Source of the DNA: JBCCGI01 sp039029355
Lineage (GTDB): Bacteria > Planctomycetota > UBA1135 > GCA-002686595
Direction: 5' to 3'
Length of the DNA: 64,000 nt
Assembly: GCA_039029355.1 (NCBI GenBank)
Contig: JBCCGI010000031.1
Span: forward strand, 1 to 64,000
How positions within the stretch are numbered: position 1 is the first letter of the stretch; each line of letters opens with the position of its first letter. The position numbers were made by a program, and so were the translations under genes. The notes beneath the pieces were generated by a model. The model did not search any database and was not told the DNA's origin. It worked only from the letters and a program-made list of their open reading frames with translations. Shown here one piece after another: positions 8,426 to 17,500 of this stretch.

Positions 8426-9523
8426 CTACTTGCGGGTTCGGGAGTAGAAGGGGAGGTCCTGCACGACGCAGGGCTGCCGCTTGCCTTTGATGTCCAGTTC
8501 CAGGGCCTGGCCGGCCTGGTCCAATCCGAGCCGCACGTAGGCGGTCCCGATGTTCGTCTTGACGGTGGGGGACTTCGCGCCCGAGACCACCTCGCCGATG
8601 ATCTCGTCGCCGTGCGCGAGCAGGTGGCCCTGGCGCGGCACGCGCGGTCCCTCGGTCGTGATGCCGACCAGGCGCCGCTCTTGGTTGGCCGCGTGGCCCT
8701 CGAGCGCCGTGCGCCCGACGAAGTCGCCCTTCTCGTCGTCGAGCTTGACCGCGAAGGCCAGGCCCGCCTCAAGGGGGTGGTGGCTGAGGTCGATCTCGTG
8801 CCCGTAGAGCGACATGCCGGCCTCCAGGCGCAGCGTGTCGCGCGCCCCGAGGCCGATCGGCTTCAGCCCGTGGGGCTCGCCCGCCTCCATCAACGTGTTC
8901 CACACCCGCGGGGCCTCCGCGGTCGGAATGTAGACCTCGAAGCCCGGCTCGCCGGTGTAGCCGGTGCGGCTGATGCGCGTGTTTTCGAGGCCGCACACCG
9001 TGCCGAAGTCGAAGCGGTAGTACTTGATCGCGCTCAGGTCGCAGCCCTCGACCAGCGGCTGGAGCACGTCGACCGAGCGCTCGCCCTGCAGCGCCAGCAT
9101 GCCGGTGTCGGCGGTGACGTCGCGGACCTCGGCGTCGAGGCCGTCGCCGTGCTTCTTGATCCAGGCCAGGTCGACGTCGGTGTTCGAGGCGTTCACCACC
9201 AGGTAGACGCCGACCTCGTCGCGGTAGATCAGGAGGTCGTCGATCGGGTAGCCGTCCTCGTTCAGCAGGAGGCCGTACCGAATCGCGCCGACCGGGATGC
9301 GCGCGCAGTGGTTGGTCGCGACGCGGTCGACCAGCGCCACGGCATCCTTCCCCTGGACCTCGAAGCGGCCCATGTGCCCGAGGTCGAAGAGCCCGGCCTT
9401 GGTGCGCACGGTCTCGACCTCGTCGAGGATGGAGCCGTACTGCACCGGCATGCTCCACCCTCCGAACTCGACCATGCGGGCGCCGAGGGCCACGTGGGTG
9501 TCGTGCAGCGAGGTCGTCTTCAT
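8426..9523 (-). CDS. gcvT: Glycine cleavage system T protein (aminomethyltransferase)
   Basis: A 365-residue tetrahydrofolate-dependent aminomethyltransferase, full length for the family. Characteristic stretches are TSLHDTHVALGARMVEFGG at the start, GLFDLGHMGR near residue 43, the folate-site region with DDLLIYR and NASNTD, SRTGYTGEPGFEVY near residue 185, and GLGARDTLRLEAGM near residue 227. It is the first gene of gcvT-gcvH-lplA. Its 5' leader holds a glycine riboswitch followed by an intrinsic terminator, so expression should rise with glycine. Confidence 0.96.
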   Translation of the reverse strand: MKTTSLHDTHVALGARMVEFGGWSMPVQYGSILDEVETVRTKAGLFDLGHMGRFEVQGKDAVALVDRVATNHCARIPVGAIRYGLLLNEDGYPIDDLLIYRDEVGVYLVVNASNTDVDLAWIKKHGDGLDAEVRDVTADTGMLALQGERSVDVLQPLVEGCDLSAIKYYRFDFGTVCGLENTRISRTGYTGEPGFEVYIPTAEAPRVWNTLMEAGEPHGLKPIGLGARDTLRLEAGMSLYGHEIDLSHHPLEAGLAFAVKLDDEKGDFVGRTALEGHAANQERRLVGITTEGPRVPRQGHLLAHGDEIIGEVVSGAKSPTVKTNIGTAYVRLGLDQAGQALELDIKGKRQPCVVQDLPFYSRTRK

Positions 9524-9571
9524 GGGGGCGGCCGGGGCCTCTTCTGGGGGGCGCTGGGGGGATATGAGAAA

Positions 9572-9606
9572 GGGGGCGCACGGGCCGAGCCGGCCGGAGC
9601 GCCCCC
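9572..9606 (-). terminator. Intrinsic terminator of the glycine riboswitch expression platform
   Basis: On the minus strand an 8-bp perfect stem (gggggcgc / gcgccccc, at 9599-9606 and 9572-9579) is followed by TTTCTC. It sits between the aptamer and the gcvT start. Its position fits transcriptional control: glycine binding would be expected to favour an alternative fold that avoids this hairpin. Confidence 0.6.
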
Positions 9607-9631
9607 TGTTCGTGTTCGTTCAGGGATGCCG

Positions 9632-9722
9632 AACGCGGGTCCTTGGTGCCTGAGAGATTCGCCGGCTCACCGGCTTGCCCCTTCGGCGTCCCGGGCGGGC
9701 CCGGGAACTCTCCCACACGTCC
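9632..9722 (-). promoter_or_regulatory. Glycine riboswitch (single aptamer) upstream of gcvT
   Basis: Read on the minus strand the region holds, in order, the conserved blocks GGGAGAG (about 9714-9708), CGCCGAAGGGGCAA (about 9688-9675) and CTCTCAGGC followed by AAGGACC (about 9656-9638). These are the hallmark elements of the glycine (gcvT) riboswitch. The arms cccggg and gccgg between them form the internal stems. Only one aptamer is apparent; I see no second set of these blocks before gcvT. It governs gcvT-gcvH-lplA. Confidence 0.93.
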
Positions 9723-9837
9723 GTGGAGGGCGGGCACTCTAGATTAAAGGATGAGCCCTCGCCAGGGCCCGCCGGCACCGGCCCCGGGGGCGGGGTAGGT
9801 TTCGTGGGCGGCCTCCCGTCGCCCTCTCCCGAGCACC

Positions 9838-11430
9838 ATGATCCGCCCCTTCGCCGCCCTATCTCTCGCCGTCATGCTCGCCTCCGCCGCCCCGGCGGCG
9901 GCCTTCCAGTCCACCTCAGACCCCTTCGCCCCCGGACAGCGCTGGAGCGTTGGCCCGGGGTCCGGGGGGACCTGGATCCCGCGCGATGTGGTCTTTGCCG
10001 CCGGCGGAGAGCTCGTCTGGGCCGCGCCCGCGGTGGGCAACCCGCGGCTGGCGCTCTACGCCGCCGGCGCGACCCAGGGAGGCGAGGCTCCGCTCTTCGA
10101 GGGCCCGCCCCTTCCCGGCGCCATCGGGATCGTGCCCGTGGCCGCCGGCGCCGGTCCGTCGGACCTCTTCGCGGCGCCCCAGTTTGCGGACCCCGACCTG
10201 TCCAACCGGCGCACCGAAGTGGTGCGCTACGACGCGCTGGCCGCCGGCGCGGGGGCTCCCTTCGAGCCGTCCTGGACGCGGGTTCTGCCGGTGCAGGGCA
10301 ACGGCCCCTCGCTGCTCGCGGCCGACGCGTCGGGCGGGCTGGTGGCCGCGATCCACGACCCGAGCGGTGAGGCGTACGTCGAGTGGCTCAGCCCCGCGAC
10401 CGGCCTGGTGCTGGCCGACGCGCGCGGAGCGGGGGGCTCGCTCGGAGCGCTCGCGATGGCCGAGGCCGGCTCGCGCGTCGCGCTGACGGCGGGGGTCGAC
10501 CTGTGGGTCTTCGACTCCGCGGGCCAGACCGTCCACCACGAGACCCTGCCGGCGGCGACCGGCTGCCTGGCGCTGTCGGGTGCCGGCGACGTGCTGGTCG
10601 TCGGCGGCTTCGACGGCGCGCGCGTGCTGGTCGACGACGGCGCCGGCTTCGCCGAGGCTTTCCTGGTGCCCGCGGGGCCGAAAGAGATGGCCGCCACCGC
10701 GGCGCTTTCAGCGGACGGCTCGACCGTCTGCGTCGGCTTCTGGGACTTCATCAGCGGCACCGCCGTGCGGGTGGAGTCGCGCGACGTCGCGGGCGGGGCG
10801 TTGCTGCACGGCCTCGCCTGGAGCGGTCCCGGCGGCCTGCAGAACTTCCCCCAGGAGATCTCCCTGACGGCGGACGGCGGGCGCATCGCGGTCGGGCTGT
10901 GGGGCCAGGGCGGCGCGGAGCCGGAGGTCGTGCTGCTCGACCGGGCCGCGCCCCAGCCGATCCAGGCGTGGAGCCTCTCGGGCAGCGTGCTGGCGCTCGA
11001 CCTCGACCCGTCGGGGACCCGCATCGCCACAGCGGTGAAGGACTCCCACGCCAACCAGTTCGCCACCACCGGCACCGTGCGCGTCCACGACACCGGCGAG
11101 CGCGACGTGCAGGTGGTGGGGCCGGCGCAGATCGGAGGGACGTTGGAGGTCGCCTTCCTCCAGCCCGGGATGTCCCAGGCGATCTTCGCCCTCGGCACGC
11201 CCTCGCCGGGTCCGCGCTTGATTCCTGGGGTCCAGGGAGCGCTGCTCCTCAACCCGGGGCTGCCGCTGCTCTTCGCCCCCGCGCCCGCGACGGCGGAGGG
11301 ACGCGCGGATCTGGTGGCCCCGCTGGCGCCGGATCCGGTCCTCGTCGGCTCTCCCATCGGTCTGCAGGCGGTGGGGCTGGGGGCCGAGGTGGTGTTCTCT
11401 CACCAGAGCGTGAAGCCGCAGATTCTCTGA
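9838..11430 (+). CDS. Secreted beta-propeller-like protein, function unknown
   Basis: A 530-residue exported protein. Its signal peptide (ASAAPAAAF) is cleaved near residue 22. The rest is an all-beta, glycine- and alanine-rich sequence with repeating strand patterns such as GGLVAAIHD, GSRVALTAG, GDVLVVGGF and GGRIAVGLWG. These suggest WD40- or YVTN-like blades in the first 450 residues. The last 80 residues (around GVQGALLLNPGLPLL) look like a short tail domain typical of planctomycete secreted proteins. No enzyme motif is visible. It is divergent from the riboswitch-controlled gcvT operon, with about 120 bp between. Function is not assigned. Confidence 0.7.
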   Translation: MIRPFAALSLAVMLASAAPAAAFQSTSDPFAPGQRWSVGPGSGGTWIPRDVVFAAGGELVWAAPAVGNPRLALYAAGATQGGEAPLFEGPPLPGAIGIVPVAAGAGPSDLFAAPQFADPDLSNRRTEVVRYDALAAGAGAPFEPSWTRVLPVQGNGPSLLAADASGGLVAAIHDPSGEAYVEWLSPATGLVLADARGAGGSLGALAMAEAGSRVALTAGVDLWVFDSAGQTVHHETLPAATGCLALSGAGDVLVVGGFDGARVLVDDGAGFAEAFLVPAGPKEMAATAALSADGSTVCVGFWDFISGTAVRVESRDVAGGALLHGLAWSGPGGLQNFPQEISLTADGGRIAVGLWGQGGAEPEVVLLDRAAPQPIQAWSLSGSVLALDLDPSGTRIATAVKDSHANQFATTGTVRVHDTGERDVQVVGPAQIGGTLEVAFLQPGMSQAIFALGTPSPGPRLIPGVQGALLLNPGLPLLFAPAPATAEGRADLVAPLAPDPVLVGSPIGLQAVGLGAEVVFSHQSVKPQIL

Positions 11431-11599
11431 GCTCGGGGTCGTCCGGGGCCCTCGATGCGGCCGCGGAGCGACGTTCGGGAATCAAGTGCCGGGCGGGTCT
11501 CGCCGATAGGGCACCCAGCGGAGTCCCCATCCGCCCCTCCCCGTGCCCATTGGGTGCCGACGGGGAGTGCCCCTAAACCGACCCCACACGGCACGCAGC

Positions 11600-14500
11600 A
11601 TGGTCCCCGGGAAGAAGTTCCTACTCTGCCTCGGCTCTCTCGTCCTCTCGCTTCTCGCCGCCTGCAGCGGCTCCAGCTCGGGAGGGAGCGGCAACTCTCT
11701 GCTTTCGGTCACCCAGGATCTCACCCTGGACCCGAACGGCTTCGTCACCGTCGTCGCCTTCCAGAAGAACCTGCCGCCCACGCTGGGCCCCGGGAACTTC
11801 TCCGCGGACGGCGGACAGATCGCGCTCACCGTCGTCGTGGTCGACGCCGAGGCACGCGTGACCTGGGATGAGCGCGTCACGCCGAGCCATCAGGTGATGG
11901 CGCTCGGCATCAAGGGCGTGTCCGAGGTCTTCGGTCCGGTCGGCTCAACCGACGCGGATCCGCCGACCTTCGCGGTCACCTCGGCGATCCAGACCCCCGG
12001 TCTTGGGGGCGACACGATCTCCGCCCAGTTCAGCGGCGCGAACGTGCTCGAGAGCCTCGTCGAGGACCTCGCGAGCTGGGAGCTGGTCGTCAACGAAGCC
12101 ACGTTGGACCTGACCGGCTCGACCTTCGACTTCAACCCGACCACCCAGGTCCTGTCGGTCACCCTCGGCGCGGGCGCGAACCTGCACGCGGCGTTTGAGC
12201 TCATCCCCGTCGGGGTGACGAGCGTGGCGGACGTCGCCCTCGGCACGACGCCGGTCGCGGGCGCCGCCACCGGCGACACGACGCCGCCCACGTTCACGTC
12301 GGCGGTGCAGCAGCTCAGCGAGAGCGAGTTCGGCTACGTGGTCGACTTCACGTTCTCCGACGCGATGGACCCGGTCTTCGCGACGCAGCTCTCGAACTTC
12401 GACGCCGGCTTCCCGGTGTTCGCTTCGGCGGTCGAGCAGATCTCCGACACCGTGCTCCGCGTCACCTTCACCGACCCGATGGTGCCGGGCGTCGACGAGG
12501 TCGACCTCGTGGGCGAGCTGATGGACGCTCACGGCAACGCGCTCACGCCGGTCGGGGCCCCGGTCCCGGTCAGCCAGGGCACGACGGTCGCGAACGCCTA
12601 TGCGGTCACGCCCGAGCTCGACACGGTGGAGAGCCTCGGCGGCGACACGCTGTCGCTCGGCTTCACCCAGGCGCTCGACCCGGACACGGCCGAGGAGTCC
12701 TCGCGCTGGAACGTCGAGTCGCCGACCGGCGTGGCGCTGGATCTCTCCGGCGCGACGTTCTCCTACGACCTCGCCTCGAAGAGCCTGACGATCACGCTCG
12801 CCGAGGACGTCCTGACCGGCGACACCTTCGAGGTGGGCCCGGCCGGGGGAAGCGCCCCGATGGACGTCGACGGCGAGGACTTCACCGCCGTCTTCGCGGG
12901 CACCGTGACCGGTGACATCGCCGCGCCGGCAGTGGTTAGCGTGACCCAGGACCGCGTGTTTGACCCCGACGGCCTCACGCTGTACGTGCAGCTCTCGGAG
13001 GACGTCGACTCGGTCGATGCCGAGACCGCGGGCAACTGGACCCTGACGGGCGGCGCCAGCGTCGACTCGGCTTCGCTGCTCCCGAGCCTCGACACCGTTC
13101 GCCTCGTGCTCGACGATCTGGCGGTGCCCGGCGAGGATACGCTGAGCGTGGCCGCGCTGGAGGACTTCGCCGGCAACGCGCTCGCCGCCGCGCTCACGGG
13201 CATCACGATCAGCTCGACCGACACGGTCCAGCCGACGCCCGGAGGCCTCACCGCAGTCGCGGTCGAGGGCGCCGACAACGACGAGGTGCAGATCACCTTC
13301 GACGACGAGATGCTCGAGTCCGAGGTCGAGGACGTCCTGAACTGGACGGTCGAGATGCCGTTCGGCAACTCGCTCGACACGACCAACGCCTCGATCGACT
13401 ACGACCCGGACACCCGCATCGCGATCCTGGTGTTCGACGGCGGCGACGAGATCGACCTCAAGGTGCGCGACGACTTCAGCCTGAGCCTGTCGGGGATGCG
13501 CGACATCGCCGGCAACGAGGTGTCGATCGCGCCGGTCTCGACCAAGGTTCTGGGCGAGAACAACTTCCCGTCGCTCGAGTCGGTGTGGGTCGACCCGATC
13601 AACCCGACCCGGCTCCACGTGCAGTTCAGCGAGCCGTGCGACGAGCTGGCCGACATCGCCGGGCTCACCGCGTACACCGTGCGTGACGACGCCGGCCTCG
13701 CGGTCGGCAACCCGGCGAGCGTCTCGGTCGACGCCGACCGCCAGGGTGCGACCCTGCTGATGGGCTTCGGCGTGGTGCCGGGCACGCACACGCTCGACGT
13801 GAGCGGCGTGACCGACCTGGCCGGCAACGCGCTGTTCCCGGTCTTCGACGCCGCTATCGCGGCCGAGGACGACGTCGAGCCCGCGCTCGACCCCGGCTTC
13901 TCGGTCGTCGCGACCGTGTCGGGCGAGGAGAACGACACCGTCACGGTCGAGTTCGACCGCACGATGTCTTCCTGGGGCATCGGCGAGGCCGAGAACTACG
14001 GCCTCGACGACGGGGCTCCGATCGACCTGGAGGGTGCGGAGTTCGACTTCGACGGCGACAGCACGGTGGTCATCACCCTGGCCGGCGTCGTCGGAGACCT
14101 CATCACGGGCGACCTCTACACCGTCTCGGTGGACGGGCTGCGCTCGGACCAGGGCGTCGAGATGACCGCCGCTTCGGCCGAGGCCGTGCTGGCCTCCGGC
14201 GACCTGACCGCGGCGGACCAGACCGCGCTGCGCACGCGCATCGACGCGTCGAGCCCGTCCGACTCGGTGCTGATCGAGTTCGACGAGGCCCTCGACCAGA
14301 CCGAGGCCGAGACCGTCGGCAACATCCTCAAGGGCGGCGTCGCGCCCGACAGCGCCACGCGCCTCGGCTACCGCACCGTGCGGGCCGTCTGGAGCGGCGG
14401 CGTGACCGCGGGCGAGTCGATCGACGTAACGATGACCGACCTCGCCGGCAACGTCGGCGTGACGAGCCAGCTGGCCCAGGCGGCCTCCGCGACCGGGCCG

Positions 14501-15109
14501 GCGCTCCTGACGGTGGACGGCGTGATCGAGCCGGGCTTCGGCGGAGACCGCGTGCTGTTCGGCTTCAACACGCCGGTGGACGCGGGCTCGGCCGGCGTCA
14601 TCTCGAACTACGCCATCGACCAGGGCGGCGTCGCCGTGGACCTCTCGGGGGCCGCGCTGCGCTACTCGAGCTCGACCAACACCGTCACCGTGCTGCTGCC
14701 GTCCGGCGTCGAGCTGGATCCGTCGCAGAACGTCCACGCGGTGGTCGACAACGTCGCGAACTTCGACGGGGTCGCGATCAGCCCCGCCGGCGATCTCATC
14801 GGCACGGTGACGGGCGACCTCGACGCGCCGGACTTCTCCGGCGGCTTCGTCAACTACCGCGCCGACGCGACCGGGATCGAGGTCGACCTCTACTTCACCG
14901 AGGACGTCGACCCGACCTTCGCCGAGACGGCGAGCAACTTCGTCCCCTCGGGCGGACAGACGGCGCTGACGGCGGAGCTCCTGCGCGCCGACGTGGTGCG
15001 CCTGACCCTGTCGGCGCCGCTCGTCGCGGGCGACACGATCGATACGACGGGCATCGAGGACGCCGCCGGCCTCGCGGCGGGCGCGATCTCGGTCGAGCCG
15101 ATCCTCTAG
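11600..15109 (+). CDS. Large surface lipoprotein with repeated Ig-like domains
   Basis: A 1169-residue lipoprotein with lipobox LLAAC at residues 17-21 and a Ser/Gly linker behind it. The rest is roughly ten beta-rich modules of about 100 residues. Module junctions are marked by Asp/Pro-rich turns (DTTPPTFTS, DIAAPAVV, DTVQPTPGG, DDVEPALDPG, DLDAPDFSGG) and module ends by ITDLAGN-type phrases such as DFAGNAL, DIAGNEV, DLAGNAL and DLAGNVG. This is the pattern of SbsA-like Ig domains (established family knowledge) found in S-layer or adhesive surface proteins. It is very acidic. The ATG at 11600 was chosen because the signal follows directly. A textbook terminator follows at 15179. The partner is unknown; it may be structural. 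Confidence 0.8.
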   Translation: MVPGKKFLLCLGSLVLSLLAACSGSSSGGSGNSLLSVTQDLTLDPNGFVTVVAFQKNLPPTLGPGNFSADGGQIALTVVVVDAEARVTWDERVTPSHQVMALGIKGVSEVFGPVGSTDADPPTFAVTSAIQTPGLGGDTISAQFSGANVLESLVEDLASWELVVNEATLDLTGSTFDFNPTTQVLSVTLGAGANLHAAFELIPVGVTSVADVALGTTPVAGAATGDTTPPTFTSAVQQLSESEFGYVVDFTFSDAMDPVFATQLSNFDAGFPVFASAVEQISDTVLRVTFTDPMVPGVDEVDLVGELMDAHGNALTPVGAPVPVSQGTTVANAYAVTPELDTVESLGGDTLSLGFTQALDPDTAEESSRWNVESPTGVALDLSGATFSYDLASKSLTITLAEDVLTGDTFEVGPAGGSAPMDVDGEDFTAVFAGTVTGDIAAPAVVSVTQDRVFDPDGLTLYVQLSEDVDSVDAETAGNWTLTGGASVDSASLLPSLDTVRLVLDDLAVPGEDTLSVAALEDFAGNALAAALTGITISSTDTVQPTPGGLTAVAVEGADNDEVQITFDDEMLESEVEDVLNWTVEMPFGNSLDTTNASIDYDPDTRIAILVFDGGDEIDLKVRDDFSLSLSGMRDIAGNEVSIAPVSTKVLGENNFPSLESVWVDPINPTRLHVQFSEPCDELADIAGLTAYTVRDDAGLAVGNPASVSVDADRQGATLLMGFGVVPGTHTLDVSGVTDLAGNALFPVFDAAIAAEDDVEPALDPGFSVVATVSGEENDTVTVEFDRTMSSWGIGEAENYGLDDGAPIDLEGAEFDFDGDSTVVITLAGVVGDLITGDLYTVSVDGLRSDQGVEMTAASAEAVLASGDLTAADQTALRTRIDASSPSDSVLIEFDEALDQTEAETVGNILKGGVAPDSATRLGYRTVRAVWSGGVTAGESIDVTMTDLAGNVGVTSQLAQAASATGPALLTVDGVIEPGFGGDRVLFGFNTPVDAGSAGVISNYAIDQGGVAVDLSGAALRYSSSTNTVTVLLPSGVELDPSQNVHAVVDNVANFDGVAISPAGDLIGTVTGDLDAPDFSGGFVNYRADATGIEVDLYFTEDVDPTFAETASNFVPSGGQTALTAELLRADVVRLTLSAPLVAGDTIDTTGIEDAAGLAAGAISVEPIL

Positions 15110-15178
15110 CCGGAGCCGGCGCGAGCCGGCCCCGAAGACCCAGCCCCTTGGGCCTCCCTACCCCTGCGGGGGAACGCG

Positions 15179-15215
15179 CGCCCCGCGGTCGAGCGACCGC
15201 GGGGCGTCTCCCTTT
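15179..15215 (+). terminator. Intrinsic terminator after the Ig-like lipoprotein
   Basis: A perfect 12-bp stem (15179-15190 with 15195-15206) has a GAGC tetraloop and a tail tctcccttt. It separates the surface lipoprotein from the downstream GTPase operon. Confidence 0.75.
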
Positions 15216-15350
15216 CCCGGTCGACCCGCGCTCCTCGTCGGCGAGCGAAGATCCGCGCGGAATGGCTCCAGCTTTGCCCGCGATGGCACCGATCGATGGC
15301 CTTGGCACGCACCCGCGGTCCTTTCCCGTGACCGCGTGGAGTCCCCCTTC

Positions 15351-16415
15351 ATGACGACCTCCCTCATTGTCCGCGACGCGCTGCACCTCATTCAGGGCGA
15401 GCCCCAGGGCCCCCAGGATCCGGAGGCGCACCTCCGCGAGCGCATCGAAGCCGTCCAGGAGCTTGCGAGCGACCAGGTGTCCGAGTGCATCCGCGTGCTC
15501 GCGCCCAGCGCCGGCGAGGACGCCGAGCCCGAGGTGACCGAGTCCGCGCTCCTGCTGACCCTCGCGCATCCGAAGCTCGCCGATGGAGCGGGCATGAACG
15601 CAGCGGTCTACGGGCGGCTGCTCGCCGTCCGCTACGAGCGCGAGGGCGACAGTGAGGCGGCCTGCGCCGTCCTGCGGGTCGTCGCTGAATACCTGCCCGG
15701 CAACCTGGCCATCGAGCGCGCGCTGGCCTCGCTGATGCGTCGGCAGGGCATGGTGCAGGAACTGGTGGAGCGCTACCTCGCGCGGGCGCAGAAGCTGCTC
15801 GACGACGGGGCCAACCAGGAGGCCATCCCGTGGCTGCGGGAGGTGCTCCAGCTCGATCGCTCGCGCAAGGACGTGGCGCGGATGATCCGCGACCTGCGCT
15901 ACGACGAGGTCGCGTCGCAGAAGTCCAAGCGGCGGCGCGTCCGCACCGGCGTCACCGTGCTCCTGATCTCCACCGGCCTGACCCTCGCCACGCTGCGCGA
16001 GTTCAAGGTGCGGCAGGAGTTCGCGGAGCTTCCGCCGGCGCAGAACGGCGACCTGACGTCGCTGCGCGAGCGGCTCGCGTCGCTCGAGACCTTCATCGGC
16101 ACCAAGCCTGTGTGGCACGGCGCGCTCACGGCGTTGAAGGAGCGCTCCGAGCTGCGCGTCCAGATCGACCGCCTGAACACCGAGGAGATGACGCGACGGG
16201 GCCACCAGGCGCAGACCCGCCGCAGGAACGATCAGATGGCCGAGAGCGCTCGCCTCCGGGCGCGGAAGGCCGCCGAGAACGGCGACTTCGAAGAGGCCCT
16301 CCGGAACTTTGAGACCGCCCTCGATCTCGCCTCGGAGGCGTGGGCGCACCGCGACCGCACCCTCCGCGACGTCGACGCGATCGTCTCGTACCTGGCCGAG
16401 GAAAGAGACTCATGA
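15351..16415 (+). CDS. TPR-like protein with one membrane segment, first gene of MglA operon
   Basis: A 354-residue protein that is mostly alpha-helical. Residues 60-190 look like TPR-type helical hairpins (for instance YGRLLAVRYEREGDSEAACAVLR and a following EYLPGNLAIERAL). A basic patch KSKRRRVR and one hydrophobic segment (TGVTVLLISTGLTLATL) lie at about residues 193-215. A coiled-coil/TPR tail follows (ENGDFEEALRNFETALDLA). It is therefore probably a bitopic inner-membrane scaffold with a cytoplasmic TPR domain. The ATG at 15351 was chosen over a GTG at 15336. Its TGA overlaps the ATG of the next gene (ATGA), which implies translational coupling. No family name can be given. Confidence 0.7.
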   Translation: MTTSLIVRDALHLIQGEPQGPQDPEAHLRERIEAVQELASDQVSECIRVLAPSAGEDAEPEVTESALLLTLAHPKLADGAGMNAAVYGRLLAVRYEREGDSEAACAVLRVVAEYLPGNLAIERALASLMRRQGMVQELVERYLARAQKLLDDGANQEAIPWLREVLQLDRSRKDVARMIRDLRYDEVASQKSKRRRVRTGVTVLLISTGLTLATLREFKVRQEFAELPPAQNGDLTSLRERLASLETFIGTKPVWHGALTALKERSELRVQIDRLNTEEMTRRGHQAQTRRRNDQMAESARLRARKAAENGDFEEALRNFETALDLASEAWAHRDRTLRDVDAIVSYLAEERDS

Positions 16416-17500
16416 AGTTCGTCCAGAAGCTGGTCGGCAGGAGTCGTGTCCGCAATGCGCGGCAGGAGCTCGCGCGCGACCCGTCTCCGCTCAAGTACGT
16501 CCAGCTGGCGCGCGAGTGTGCGGCGGCCGGGATGGTGCGCGAGGCGCGCCGTGTGTGCGAGGAAGGGCTGGCGGTCTATCCCGGCAGCACCGAGCTCAAG
16601 CGCATGTTCCAGCGCGCCCGCCGCATCGAGGGCGAGGAGCGCCTGAGCGAGCTCCGCGCCGAGCTCGCCGAGGCCCCGCGGCCCGCGCTGTGGCGCGAGA
16701 TGTGCGACGTGCTGCTCGACACCGGGCAGGTCGCCGAGGCCGAGCGCCAGGCGGCCGAGTGGTTGGAGGCCGCCGAGGAAGGCGACCCCGACGCCCGGGC
16801 CTACCACGCCCGCACGCTGCTCGAGGTCTTCCTCTCGGACCTGTCGCGACAGTCGGGCATGCGGGCGCTGGACGTGCTCGACGCCTACCAGGAACAGCAC
16901 CCGCGCGACCCGCGCGGGTGGGAGCTGCGGCTGCGCCTGATGAGCGCCATCGGCGCCTGGCGCGAGGCCCGTCGCTCGGTGGCACAGCTCCTCGGCCTGC
17001 GCCCGGGCGACCCCGAGCTGGAGGCGCGCTTCCGCGCCCTCGACTCGGTGGCCGACGGCGCGCCCGAGGTGAGCCAGGCCTTCGTCACGGTCGAGCGGAC
17101 GGGCGAGCTCGCGAACGAGAAGCGCGCGGACACGGCGGACGCCGGCTCGGTGACCGACGTGCGCCCGCTCCTGCGCCGCCTCGCGGCGGACTCGAACGTG
17201 CACGCCGCCTTCTACGTCCGCGGCGGAACCGCTCTGGTGCAGGGCACCAAGGGCGCGACCGCGGAACGCGCCGCCCGCAGCGTGCGGTCGGTGCTGAAGA
17301 CCAGCCGTAGCGCGGCGCGTCGGCTCGGTCTGGGCCACGTCCACCGCGTCGAGCTCGAAGGCTCGTTCGGAACGCTGGCCGTGGTGCCCGGCGAGATGGA
17401 CGCCGGTGCGGTCTGGTGCAAGGGCGCCATCGCGGCCGAGACCGAGCGCGGTCTCCTAGGCATCGCGGGACTCAACGCCGCGATGGAGGACGAGGCATGA
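16412..17500 (+). CDS. TPR protein with C-terminal roadblock-like domain
   Basis: A 362-residue soluble protein. Residues 1-220 are TPR-like helices (YVQLARECAAAGMVREARRVC and later repeats around DPRGWELRLRLMSAIGAWREA). The C-terminal 110 residues, beginning VTDVRPLLRRLAADSNVHAAFYV, have the alpha-beta pattern and the charged helix of roadblock/LC7 domains. That fold is an inference from pattern and operon context. It overlaps the preceding and following genes by ATGA. Its likely job is to tie the TPR scaffold to the MglA-type GTPase encoded two genes on. Confidence 0.65.
   Translation: MKFVQKLVGRSRVRNARQELARDPSPLKYVQLARECAAAGMVREARRVCEEGLAVYPGSTELKRMFQRARRIEGEERLSELRAELAEAPRPALWREMCDVLLDTGQVAEAERQAAEWLEAAEEGDPDARAYHARTLLEVFLSDLSRQSGMRALDVLDAYQEQHPRDPRGWELRLRLMSAIGAWREARRSVAQLLGLRPGDPELEARFRALDSVADGAPEVSQAFVTVERTGELANEKRADTADAGSVTDVRPLLRRLAADSNVHAAFYVRGGTALVQGTKGATAERAARSVRSVLKTSRSAARRLGLGHVHRVELEGSFGTLAVVPGEMDAGAVWCKGAIAAETERGLLGIAGLNAAMEDEA

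Noticed and set aside
11945..14737. 930-residue minus-strand open frame
   Set aside because: It is a mirror of the Ig-like lipoprotein; its Arg/Val/Asp repetitive composition is typical of antisense reading in GC-rich DNA, and the plus-strand gene has a lipobox, modules and a terminator.
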